Of a DNA stretch of 8,869 nt, positions 1 to 5,799 are shown one piece after another. The stretch is from Oscillospiraceae bacterium (lineage in GTDB: Bacteria; Bacillota; Clostridia; Oscillospirales; Oscillospiraceae). Made by a program: the position numbers and the translations under genes. A model generated the notes under the pieces. The model was not told the origin of the DNA. It saw nothing but the letters and a program-made list of their open reading frames with translations, and made no database searches. The stretch's first letter is position 1. The number at the start of each line of letters is the position of its first letter. The stretch lies in the NCBI GenBank assembly GCA_902766215.1, contig CACXCV010000202.1, forward strand, positions 1 to 8,869, written 5' to 3'.

Positions 1-201
1 GACCCCAGCCATGTGCTGCTGGCCATTGGCCGCGTCCACGAAATTGCCCACGGTTCGCTGCGCCTGTCCCTCTGCGAGACCAACACCGAGGAAGAGGTGG
101 ACTATATGCTCCGCGAAATCCCCCAGGTGGTGGAGTACTTGCGCGGCATGTCGCCCCTGTGGCGCGACAAGGTCGAGGGCAGAAAGCCGTTCATGCTGTA
201 A
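1..201 (+). CDS. nifS: NifS/IscS-type cysteine desulfurase, 3' end only
   Basis: The last 66 codons of a cysteine desulfurase, open at the window's left edge and ending at TAA 199-201. These PLP enzymes take sulfur from L-cysteine as a protein-bound persulfide and pass it to Fe-S scaffolds and thiolases. The visible part is the C-terminal small-domain end: a stretch beginning SHVLLAIG, then HGSLRLSL, then an acidic helix with EEEVDYML and a tail containing LRGMSPLW. This order is typical of NifS-group enzymes (recalled family pattern). The PLP lysine and catalytic cysteine lie outside the window, so activity cannot be judged. A NifU scaffold follows after a 51-nt gap and then mnmA, which supports a sulfur-donor role for both Fe-S assembly and tRNA thiolation. 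The family is fairly sure; the exact subgroup (NifS or IscS) is an inference from the NifU partner. Confidence 0.9.
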   Translation, partial: DPSHVLLAIGRVHEIAHGSLRLSLCETNTEEEVDYMLREIPQVVEYLRGMSPLWRDKVEGRKPFML

Positions 202-252
202 CCGTAACAGCGCAAAATAGAACACGAATGACAGAATTGTGAGGAAAATACT

Positions 253-681
253 ATGGCACTGTATAGTGAAAAAGTAATGGACCACTTTACCCACCACCGC
301 AATGTGGGCGTGATTGAAAACGCCGACGGCGTCGGCGAGGTCGGCAACGCCAAATGCGGCGACATCATGAAAATCTACCTGAAGATTGACAACGACGTGA
401 TCACCGACGTCAAATTTGAAACCTTTGGCTGCGGCTCGGCCATTGCCTCCAGCTCGATGGCCACCGAGATGATCAAGGGCAAGCCCGTGTCCGAGGCGCT
501 GCAGCTGTCCAACAAGGCGGTGGCCGAGGCGCTGGACGGCCTGCCCGCGCACAAGCTGCACTGCTCGGTGCTGGCTGAGGAGGCCATCAAGGCGGCTGTG
601 AAAGACTATTATGACCGGCACGGGATTGCCTATGACCCCAGCGAGTTTGCCGAGGGCTCGTGTGCCCATTGTCATGAGTGA
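253..681 (+). CDS. nifU: NifU/IscU-type Fe-S cluster scaffold protein
   Basis: A 142-residue single-domain U-type scaffold on which Fe-S clusters are assembled from iron and NifS-derived sulfur before transfer to apoproteins. The three conserved cluster cysteines are visible: Cys35 in GNAKCGD (with the usual Asp37), Cys60 in TFGCGSAIASS, and Cys104 in LHCSVLAEEAI. The length fits a bare IscU-like NifU_N domain, without the ferredoxin-like and C-terminal domains of full nitrogen-fixation NifU. The protein ends in an extra CxxC (Cys137, Cys140: CAHCHE) beyond the core fold. The start is supported by GAGGAA at 241-246, six bases before ATG. The stop TGA overlaps the mnmA start by 8 nt. Nothing here implies nitrogen fixation; in Clostridia this pair is commonly the housekeeping Fe-S system. 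Confidence 0.95.
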   Translation: MALYSEKVMDHFTHHRNVGVIENADGVGEVGNAKCGDIMKIYLKIDNDVITDVKFETFGCGSAIASSSMATEMIKGKPVSEALQLSNKAVAEALDGLPAHKLHCSVLAEEAIKAAVKDYYDRHGIAYDPSEFAEGSCAHCHE

Positions 682-1783
682 CAAGGCGCTGGTGGCGATG
701 AGCGGCGGTGTGGATTCCTCTGTCGCCGCTTATCTGCTGTGCCAGCAGGGATATGACTGCGTCGGCGTGACCATGAAGCTGTTCCACAACGAAGACGCGG
801 GCGTCAACCGGGCCAAAAGCTGCTGCTCGCTGGACGACGTGGAGGATGCGCGCAGCGTGGCCCACCGGCTGGGGATCCCGTATTATGTGTTCAACTTCAC
901 CGCCGACTTCAAAGAGCAGGTGATGCGGCGCTTTGTCAGCGCCTATGAGCACGGCCTGACGCCCAATCCCTGCATCGACTGCAACCGCTACCTGAAGTTT
1001 GACCGGCTGTATCACCGGGCGGAGGTGCTGGGCTGCCGCTATGTGGCCACCGGGCACTATGCCCGCATCGAGCGGCAGGACGGCCGCTGGCTGCTGAAAA
1101 AGGCGGCCGACCCGGGCAAGGATCAGAGCTATGTGCTCTATTCCCTGACGCAGCAGCAGCTGGCGCACACGCTGTTTCCCCTGGGCGGGCTGAACAAGGA
1201 GCAGACGCGGCAGATTGCCGCGGGGCAGGGCTTTTACAACGCGGACAAGCCCGACAGCCAGGACATCTGCTTTGTGCCGGACGGCGACTATGCGGCCTTT
1301 ATCCGCCGCTTTACCGGCCGGGACTATCCCGAAGGGGACTTTACCGACGCGCAGGGCCGCGTGTTGGGCCGGCACCGGGGGATTATCGGCTATACCGTGG
1401 GGCAGCGGAAGGGGCTGGGCCTTGCCGCCGGCGCGCCGCTGTATGTTCAGGCCATCTGCCCGGAGGAGAACCGGGTGGTGCTGGGCAGCGACGCGGACTT
1501 GTATTCCTGCGGGCTGGAGGCTGAGGGCTTCAACTGGATTGCCTTTGACTGTCCGCCGGCACAGCTCCGTGCCCGGGCCAAGGTGCGCTATCGCCAGCCG
1601 GAGCAGTGGGCCACGGTGTATCCGCAGGCGGACGGGCGTGTGCGCATTGCCTTTGACCAGCCGCAGCGCGCCATTACCTGCGGGCAGGCCGTGGTGCTCT
1701 ACGACGGCGACACAGTGCTGGGCGGCGGCGTGATCTGCCGCACCGGCGACGATTGGATATCCGACAGGGGGGAGCAGGTATGA
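674..1783 (+). CDS. mnmA: tRNA-specific 2-thiouridylase MnmA
   Basis: A 369-residue cytosolic enzyme that adenylates U34 of the tRNAs for Lys, Glu and Gln and replaces its O2 with sulfur, giving the s2U wobble base. The N-terminal PP-loop ATP motif SGGVDSS is at residues 10-16. The two catalytic cysteines are Cys100 in NPCIDC and Cys199 in DSQDICFVPDGD; the second matches E. coli Cys199 and the first lies two residues from E. coli Cys102 (recalled numbering). The tRNA-binding motif GKDQSYVL is at 148-155, and the C-terminal beta-barrel contains the GYTVGQRKGLG stretch. Length is normal (E. coli about 368). The start is set at ATG 674, inside the end of nifU, because residues encoded upstream are unlike the family. 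No Shine-Dalgarno sequence lies at a useful distance, so translation is probably coupled to nifU. The gene overlaps the next one at ATGA. Confidence 0.97.
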   Translation: MSDKALVAMSGGVDSSVAAYLLCQQGYDCVGVTMKLFHNEDAGVNRAKSCCSLDDVEDARSVAHRLGIPYYVFNFTADFKEQVMRRFVSAYEHGLTPNPCIDCNRYLKFDRLYHRAEVLGCRYVATGHYARIERQDGRWLLKKAADPGKDQSYVLYSLTQQQLAHTLFPLGGLNKEQTRQIAAGQGFYNADKPDSQDICFVPDGDYAAFIRRFTGRDYPEGDFTDAQGRVLGRHRGIIGYTVGQRKGLGLAAGAPLYVQAICPEENRVVLGSDADLYSCGLEAEGFNWIAFDCPPAQLRARAKVRYRQPEQWATVYPQADGRVRIAFDQPQRAITCGQAVVLYDGDTVLGGGVICRTGDDWISDRGEQV

Positions 1784-2199
1784 TGGTTTCAACCCGGGGG
1801 CGCTATGCGCTGCGGGTGCTGATGGATTTGGCCGAGCATGCGGCGGATGGGTATACGCCTATGAAGGACATTGCCCAGCGGCAGGAAATCTCCAAGAAAT
1901 ATATGGAGCAGATCATGCCCACCCTGTCCAAAAACGGGCTGGTGGAGGCGGTACACGGCGTGGGCGGCGGCTATCGGCTCACGCGCCCGCCCCGGGACTA
2001 TCGCGTGGGCGAGATTCTGCGCCTGACCGAGGGCGACCTGGCCCCGGTGGCCTGCCTGTCCTGCGATGCGCCGCCATGCAGCCGCTCGACGGAGTGCCGC
2101 ACGCTGGCCATGTGGAGCCGCTTCAACGAGATTACCAACGAATATTTCGACGGCATTACCCTGGCGGATCTGCTGGGGGAAAAGACCGAACAGACTTAA
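1780..2199 (+). CDS. Rrf2-family (IscR-like) transcriptional regulator
   Basis: A 139-residue winged-helix regulator of the Rrf2 family. The N-terminus MVSTRGRYALRVLMDLA is the standard Rrf2 opening; the recognition region is ISKKYMEQIMPTLSKNGLV (about 37-55), followed by the wing GVGGGYRLTRP (60-70). The effector region has four cysteines, Cys92, Cys95, Cys100 and Cys106, suggesting an Fe-S cluster like that of IscR (family knowledge). E. coli IscR uses three Cys plus His107; here the residue aligned to that His appears to be Leu109, and Cys95 is extra. The gene starts at the ATG overlapping the mnmA stop (ATGA); a second ATG follows directly at 1783. The GGGGGGAG run at 1767-1774 serves as ribosome binding site. 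As the last gene of a NifS-NifU-MnmA unit it probably senses Fe-S status and controls that unit; the target is inferred. Confidence 0.92.
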   Translation: MMVSTRGRYALRVLMDLAEHAADGYTPMKDIAQRQEISKKYMEQIMPTLSKNGLVEAVHGVGGGYRLTRPPRDYRVGEILRLTEGDLAPVACLSCDAPPCSRSTECRTLAMWSRFNEITNEYFDGITLADLLGEKTEQT

Positions 2200-2232
2200 A
2201 AAAGCCGTGCTGCGCTTGGCAGCACGGCTTTT
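2200..2232 (+). terminator. Strong rho-independent terminator, probably bidirectional
   Basis: A perfect inverted repeat: AAAAGCCGTGCTGC at 2200-2213 pairs with 2219-2232 over 14 bp around a 5-nt loop. It begins one base after the Rrf2 stop codon. The A-run on the left becomes a T-run on the minus strand (up to six T, 2203-2198) and the right arm ends in TTTT on the plus strand. The hairpin can therefore end both the plus-strand Fe-S operon and the minus-strand JetD-like gene, whose stop codon is only 11 bp away. Confidence 0.9.
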
Positions 2233-2243
2233 ATGTATGCAGC

Positions 2244-3473
2244 TCAGGACAAAAACGACTCCTGCTCGATGGTTACGCCGTATTCCAGAATCTTTTCAAT
2301 GGCGTCGGAAAAGGTGGGGAACTCCGGCCGGGCCTGGCGCAGCCGCGTCAGATACGACCTGGAGCGCCGCAGCCCCGTGTATCGATGCGCCGTGACCGAC
2401 TCGGCGGACATGCGCATGGGCACCAGTTGAGGGATCAGCTCCCGCAGCTGGGTAAACATCCGAAAGCCGCCCAGGTCGATGTCCGCCCAGAAGCGAAGCT
2501 GCGTTTCGGGCGGAGCAGCCCCGGCGATCATCCCGAACAGGCGCCGCTTCTGCGCGCTGAGGAAGCCGCCGTGGTAAACCACCAGCTCGCCGGGCTGCAT
2601 TTCCGAGACGAGATAGGCGGTATAGTTCGTCTTGTTTTCGATGAACGTAACGCGCTGCGTGCAGCGCAGATCCACGGCGGTGATCAGGTCGATGACGCTG
2701 CTGGGCAGCTCCAGCCCATAGGAGCCGGCAGCGGCCACGTCGATGATCCCGGCGGCGGTGTGAAGCTTGCAGCTCCCCGCCAGCGCATACAGCTCCGGCT
2801 GGGTGTGAATCCCCAGAAACGCCAGCTGTGCGCGCATGTCCATGGGCGCCTGGCCGCAGGCCTCTGCCAGCGCGTGGTCATGCTTCTGCGCGATTTTCAG
2901 AAACGGATCGCGCAGCTCCCGCTCGAACAACTTGCTGTCGTGAAAGCACTGGCTGCTGAGCACGCGCATGGCAATCGGCCGGCCCTCCAGCGCGTCATAG
3001 GCGGCCAGCGCCGCAACCAGATCCTCCAGCAGCGGCAGGCTTTTGCACGGAAAGGGCATGCGCAGGTTCTGGCTTGCCTGGCGCACCGCTTCGTCGCGCC
3101 AGACGGCAATCCAGGGCGTGGCTGCCTGCCCCAGCCGGCTGGAGAGCAGCGCCACGGCCCGGCTGGCCAGCTCGCGGGGGTGGGTACGCCCAGCCAGGGC
3201 ATAGCACGGCTCCAGCTTGTCCAGATTGAGAATCACGCTGGAAATCACCGGCTTTGCCGTGACCCACTCGGTGGAGACCAGCTGCGCCCGCTCCAGCTTG
3301 TGCGCCGCGCGGTTATAGCGGGCGCGAATGGCGGCGTCTTCATAATTATACTCCGGCAGCTCGCGCTTTTCCACGCGGAGCATCACACGGCGGCCCGTGG
3401 TGCCGGGGGCGGTCAGGTGACGGCTTTTTTCGTACTTGTCCAGAAGACGGGAAATGATAATGGCCTGCTCCAT
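2244..3473 (-). CDS. JetD-like protein (DUF2220/Wadjet JetD C-terminal domain), solo
   Basis: A 409-residue protein whose C-terminal half resembles the JetD C-terminal (formerly DUF2220) domain, a Toprim-like fold related to topoisomerase VI subunit A. In Wadjet systems JetD is the nuclease subunit that cuts circular plasmid DNA together with the JetABC SMC complex (family knowledge). Seen here: an acidic Toprim motif FIENKTNYTAYL with Glu279, a glycine turn YHGGF at 301-305, and the metal-binding DxD signature FWADIDLGGF with Asp331 and Asp333, followed by FTQLREL. The N-terminal 200 residues are helix-rich, start MEQAIIISRLLDKYEKS, and do not clearly match the usual JetD N-terminal domain. 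The start at 3473 is chosen for GAAAGGAG, nine bases upstream. No jetA, jetB or jetC is within the window; neighbours are unrelated. The domain call is from motif recognition, not a search; a host repair or recombination role is also possible. Confidence 0.72.
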   Translation of the reverse strand: MEQAIIISRLLDKYEKSRHLTAPGTTGRRVMLRVEKRELPEYNYEDAAIRARYNRAAHKLERAQLVSTEWVTAKPVISSVILNLDKLEPCYALAGRTHPRELASRAVALLSSRLGQAATPWIAVWRDEAVRQASQNLRMPFPCKSLPLLEDLVAALAAYDALEGRPIAMRVLSSQCFHDSKLFERELRDPFLKIAQKHDHALAEACGQAPMDMRAQLAFLGIHTQPELYALAGSCKLHTAAGIIDVAAAGSYGLELPSSVIDLITAVDLRCTQRVTFIENKTNYTAYLVSEMQPGELVVYHGGFLSAQKRRLFGMIAGAAPPETQLRFWADIDLGGFRMFTQLRELIPQLVPMRMSAESVTAHRYTGLRRSRSYLTRLRQARPEFPTFSDAIEKILEYGVTIEQESFLS

Positions 3474-3482
3474 GATTGGATT

Positions 3483-3490
3483 CTCCTTTC
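3483..3490 (-). promoter_or_regulatory. Ribosome binding site fixing the JetD-like start
   Basis: On the minus strand this reads GAAAGGAG, nine bases before the ATG at 3473. It rules out the in-frame ATG at 3536, which has no such site and would add 21 residues with no recognisable family character. Confidence 0.8.
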
Positions 3491-3646
3491 TGACGGCTGC
3501 TGCTTCATGCGCCCGCGCTGACCCTGACAGCTGCAAACAGGATGCGTCACCGGATCAGAGCATAAGGTGGATGAAAAAGAACGAAACAAAATTGAGTTGG
3601 AACATTTTTCGACATTTTTCTATCCATTTATTTCCTTTCTGGAGCC

Positions 3647-3675
3647 ATTATATATCCTTCGACGAAAAAAAGCAA
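3647..3675 (-). promoter_or_regulatory. Candidate sigma-A promoter for the JetD-like gene
   Basis: On the minus strand a perfect -10 hexamer TATAAT lies at 3652-3647, preceded 17 bases upstream by TTGCTT at 3675-3670 (three of six matches to TTGACA). Transcription would begin near 3640, giving a leader of roughly 165 nt. The weak -35 and general AT-richness make this tentative. Confidence 0.45.
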
Positions 3676-3734
3676 TCCGTTTACCATAAAAAATTTATAA
3701 AAACCACAAATTAACAGAAACTTTGCTCTGCACC

Positions 3735-3763
3735 TTGTGAAAACGGTCGAAATAGGGTATAAT
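3735..3763 (+). promoter_or_regulatory. Sigma-A-type promoter for the radical SAM gene
   Basis: TTGTGA at 3735-3740 and a perfect TATAAT at 3758-3763 are separated by exactly 17 bp, the ideal spacing. Transcription should start near 3770, about 33 nt before the chosen ATG. This excludes the upstream in-frame GTG at 3737, which lies inside the -35 box. Confidence 0.8.
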
Positions 3764-3802
3764 AAGGGAAAAAGTGCGGAAAACTGCGGGAGGGGAAGGC
3801 GC

Positions 3803-4492
3803 ATGCCGGCAATGCATTATGTACAGGCCAGGGGGATTCTTTCCGCGCGGAACGGCATGAATCTCTACCGCGGCTGCCAGCACGGGTGCATCTACTGCGA
3901 CTCGCGCAGCGCGTGCTATCAGTTTAGTCACCCGTTTGAAGAGATTGAGGTCAAGCAGAACGCGCTGACGCTGCTGGATGACGCGTTGCGCCGGCGCAGA
4001 AAGCCCTGCATGATCGGCACCGGTTCGATGAGCGACCCCTACATGCCCCTGGAGCGGGAGCTGCGCTACACCCGGGGCGCGCTGGAGATCCTTGCCCGGC
4101 ACGGCTTTGGCGCGGCGCTGCTGACCAAGTCGCCGGATGTGCTGGACGACCTGCCGCTGCTGCGGGCCATCCACGAGCAGAGCAGGTGTGTGGTGCAGAT
4201 GACGCTGACCACCTGTGACGAGGCGCTCTGCCGCCGCCTCGAACCGCACGTGGCGGCGACCCACGCACGGTTCGAGGCCCTGAAGGCCCTGCACGAGGCC
4301 GGCATCCCCACGGTGGTATGGATTTGCCCGATTCTGCCCTTTCTCAACGACACGGAGGAGAATATCAACGGCCTGTTGGACTATTGTCAGCAGGCCGGCG
4401 TATGGGGGGTTGTGACCTTTGGCATGGGCATGACTTTGCGCGAGGGCAGCCGCGAGTATTATTACCGGCAGCTGGACCGCCTGTTCCCGTGA
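3803..4492 (+). CDS. SplB-like radical SAM protein, cut short by an in-frame TGA
   Basis: The gene encodes 229 residues of a radical SAM protein of the COG1533 (spore-photoproduct-lyase-like) group; its substrate is unknown. The 4Fe-4S motif CxxxCxxC is at Cys25, Cys29 and Cys32 (RGCQHGCIYCDSR). It is followed by the characteristic GTGSMSDPYMPLE and LLTKSPDVL motifs and a TIM-barrel-like core ending in GMTLREGSREYYY. The ATG at 3803 is preferred because a purine-rich site (GGGAGGGGAAGG, 3788-3799) precedes it and a promoter lies just upstream; ATG 3812 is an alternative. Translation stops at TGA 4490-4492 after DRLFP, but the same frame stays open and resumes family-like sequence to 4678. Full relatives are about 290 residues (recalled), so the product lacks about 60 C-terminal residues. 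The catalytic cluster motif is intact; whether the short form works is unknown. Confidence 0.85.
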   Translation: MPAMHYVQARGILSARNGMNLYRGCQHGCIYCDSRSACYQFSHPFEEIEVKQNALTLLDDALRRRRKPCMIGTGSMSDPYMPLERELRYTRGALEILARHGFGAALLTKSPDVLDDLPLLRAIHEQSRCVVQMTLTTCDEALCRRLEPHVAATHARFEALKALHEAGIPTVVWICPILPFLNDTEENINGLLDYCQQAGVWGVVTFGMGMTLREGSREYYYRQLDRLFP

Positions 4493-4678
4493 CTGAAGGA
4501 TGAATATATCCGCCGCTTTGGCCTGGCCTATGAGCTGGCCAGCCCGCGCAGCCATGCGCTGATGGAACTGCTGCACCGCCGCTGCCGCCAGGCCGGCATT
4601 TGCAGCGACGTGGAGCGGGTGTTTGCCTTTCTGCATGCGTTTCCCCAGGGGGATCGGGCGCAGCTGAGCCTGTTCTGA
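4493..4678 (+). pseudogene. Detached C-terminal tail of the radical SAM gene
   Basis: Directly after the TGA at 4490-4492 the same frame encodes 61 more residues, starting LKDEYIRRFGLAYELASP and ending LSLF before TGA 4676-4678. It has the look of the normal C-terminus of this family, where full proteins typically read FPGLKxxYI and end in a SLF-type tail (recalled). One base change, GGA (Gly) to TGA, would explain the break. There is no clear ribosome binding site or start codon of its own, so the tail is probably untranslated unless the stop is read through or is a sequence error. Confidence 0.8.
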
Positions 4679-4697
4679 CCCGCCGGAGATAAAACAG

Positions 4698-4738
4698 ACG
4701 CCGCGGCGCCTGCCACAGGGCAGGGCCGCGGCGTTTTT
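4698..4738 (+). terminator. GC-rich rho-independent terminator
   Basis: The arm 4698-4707 (ACGCCGCGGC) pairs with 4725-4734, and an inner stem 4709-4714/4719-4724 (CCTGCC/GGCAGG) closes a 4-nt loop ACAG, with G4708 bulged. The T-run at 4734-4738 follows. It lies 20 bp after the second radical SAM stop, consistent with the ancestral gene having ended at 4678. It stands between two convergent genes; the minus-strand side has only a weak T-run (TTTT after CTG). Confidence 0.88.
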
Positions 4739-4763
4739 GCAATGCGGGGGGATAAACGGAGGG

Positions 4764-5759
4764 TTATGGACGCCTTGTGCGCCCCAGCAGCCGGACCACG
4801 ACGACCACCGCGCCATAGAGCACGCCGGCAATGGCCCAGAAGAACCAGCTGGACTTTCCAATCTGGCCGTTGCCCATGGGGCCATAGACATAGAACAAAA
4901 AGGCGGCGGTGGCCAGCAGCCAGTAGCATGTGCTGACTGCGCCCACCAGATTGCCCTGCCCCTTTTTCTCGCGGGTGTAGTCGCCCTCCTCCAGCAGCTT
5001 ATCCATGGCGGCCTGATAGACCCCGGCGCAGACGAAGGCCATGCAGCCCAGCCCGGCAATAAACAGCAGCAGGCAAACCGCCGCCACATAGGCAATGTCG
5101 GGCGCTTCGAAGCAGAGCGAGACGAACAGCGGCAGAACCGAGAGGATGCACAGCACGGTTCCGGCAATGTTCAGCCGGGTGGCTGTGGGCTGATAGGCCT
5201 TTTGGCGCTCGCGCACCATGCCGGTTACGCCGTATTCGGTTTCAAAGGGCTCTTTTTCCAGAAAGTCGAATTCTTTTGCCTTTGCCGCGCAGGAGAGAAA
5301 AAGCGAGACGCCCGCCGCGACAAACAGCAGCAGCGCGCACAGACCCAGTCCGGCGGCGGCGCTTTCGCGCAGGTGAAAGCGGGAAAGCTCGCTCATGGCC
5401 GCCAGCATCAGCAGCGCAACAGGGGAGAGAATGCACAAAAACGTGGCCAGGGCCAGCTTGGGTGCGGCGGCCCGGCGCAGCGTCAGATAGGCTGAGGCCT
5501 GCTCCATCGTGACGCGGCGCAGCGCGGGCTGGCTGAGGCTCTCGGCCGGTTCGGCCTGCTCCAGCTCGTCCTTGAGCAGATAGTCGGTGGTCACGCCAAA
5601 GAGCCGGCTCAGCTGCACAATCCGCTCCATGTCGGGCATGGACTGTGCGCCCTCCCACTTGGACACCGACTGCCGCGAGACGCCCAGCTGGGCGGCCAGC
5701 TCCTCCTGCGACCAGCCTGCCTTTTTCCGCAGGGCAATGAGTTTGTCTGCCAGAATCAT
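4764..5759 (-). CDS. XRE-family HTH regulator with six-TM membrane domain
   Basis: A 331-residue protein. Residues 1-62 form a Cro/C1-type helix-turn-helix, with WSQEELAAQLGVSRQSVSKWE (16-36) including the recognition helix. A charged linker (63-100) leads to six hydrophobic segments at about 101-122, 136-156, 197-216, 223-248, 272-292 and 304-324, with an Arg-rich end (RLLGRTRRP). The design is a DNA-binding domain tethered to the membrane, as seen in many uncharacterised Firmicutes regulators; ligand and targets are unknown. The start is fixed by a perfect AGGAGG (5772-5767) seven bases before ATG. It lies 174 bp downstream of carB on the same strand, with no clear U-tract terminator between, so some read-through from carB is possible. 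The intergenic space carries repeated sites that could be its own operators (inference). Confidence 0.85.
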   Translation of the reverse strand: MILADKLIALRKKAGWSQEELAAQLGVSRQSVSKWEGAQSMPDMERIVQLSRLFGVTTDYLLKDELEQAEPAESLSQPALRRVTMEQASAYLTLRRAAAPKLALATFLCILSPVALLMLAAMSELSRFHLRESAAAGLGLCALLLFVAAGVSLFLSCAAKAKEFDFLEKEPFETEYGVTGMVRERQKAYQPTATRLNIAGTVLCILSVLPLFVSLCFEAPDIAYVAAVCLLLFIAGLGCMAFVCAGVYQAAMDKLLEEGDYTREKKGQGNLVGAVSTCYWLLATAAFLFYVYGPMGNGQIGKSSWFFWAIAGVLYGAVVVVVRLLGRTRRP

Positions 5760-5777
5760 GGTTGTTCCTCCTGTTAT

Positions 5778-5799
5778 GGGGGGCGCAACCGCGCCCCCC
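5778..5799 (-). other. Stable hairpin next to the HTH-gene ribosome binding site
   Basis: GGGGGGCGC (5778-5786) and GCGCCCCCC (5791-5799) form a 9-bp, almost all-GC stem with a 4-nt loop. On the minus strand it ends five bases before the AGGAGG site of the HTH gene. It has no T-run, so it is not a standard terminator. It could shape translation or stability of the HTH mRNA, or be the DNA site of a regulator: it contains one copy of the GCAACCG motif repeated further upstream. Confidence 0.6.

Larger units (their letters stand above)
3474..3802. other. AT-rich divergent intergenic region
   Basis: The 329 bp between two divergently transcribed genes contain no credible gene. Bases from about 3540 to 3780 are strikingly AT-rich compared with the GC-rich surroundings. 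The region holds the leader of the minus-strand JetD-like gene, candidate promoters on both strands, a 9-nt direct repeat ACATTTTTC (3602-3610 and 3612-3620) and a small palindrome TTCGACGAA (3658-3666). Short open frames run through it, but they lack ribosome binding sites and cross the promoter elements, so I do not call them. Confidence 0.75.

Noticed and set aside
611..673. An upstream start for mnmA at 611
   Set aside because: The 21 extra residues lie entirely within nifU in another frame and do not resemble MnmA N-termini; the ATG at 674 gives the family's standard beginning and length.
587..1792. A 401-codon open frame on the minus strand, opposite mnmA
   Set aside because: It is fully antisense to a strongly conserved gene, has low-complexity Ala/His/Gln/Val composition and no family motif: a codon-bias shadow.
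2244..3473. A complete Wadjet defence island
   Set aside because: Only a JetD-like gene is present. No SMC-like, kleisin-like or JetB-like gene is in the window, so a full system cannot be claimed.
2076..3521. A 481-codon plus-strand frame opposite the JetD-like gene
   Set aside because: It begins inside rrf2, crosses the terminator at 2200-2232, and is antisense to a gene with a good start site and recognisable motifs.
3436..3714. A 92-codon plus-strand open frame in the divergent intergenic region
   Set aside because: It starts inside the JetD-like gene, has no ribosome binding site, and its second half is just translated AT-rich promoter DNA.
4490..4511. Selenocysteine insertion or UGA-as-glycine recoding at the internal TGA
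   Set aside because: Only a 4-bp hairpin (GGAT/ATCC) follows the TGA, and the expected residue is Gly rather than Cys. Other genes in the window use TGA as a normal stop, so recoding of the whole genetic code does not fit.
3695..5167. A 490-codon minus-strand frame across the radical SAM and HTH genes
   Set aside because: It runs through a terminator, a promoter and two genes in other frames, and is Arg/Trp/Pro/Gln-rich with no domain. It is a shadow.
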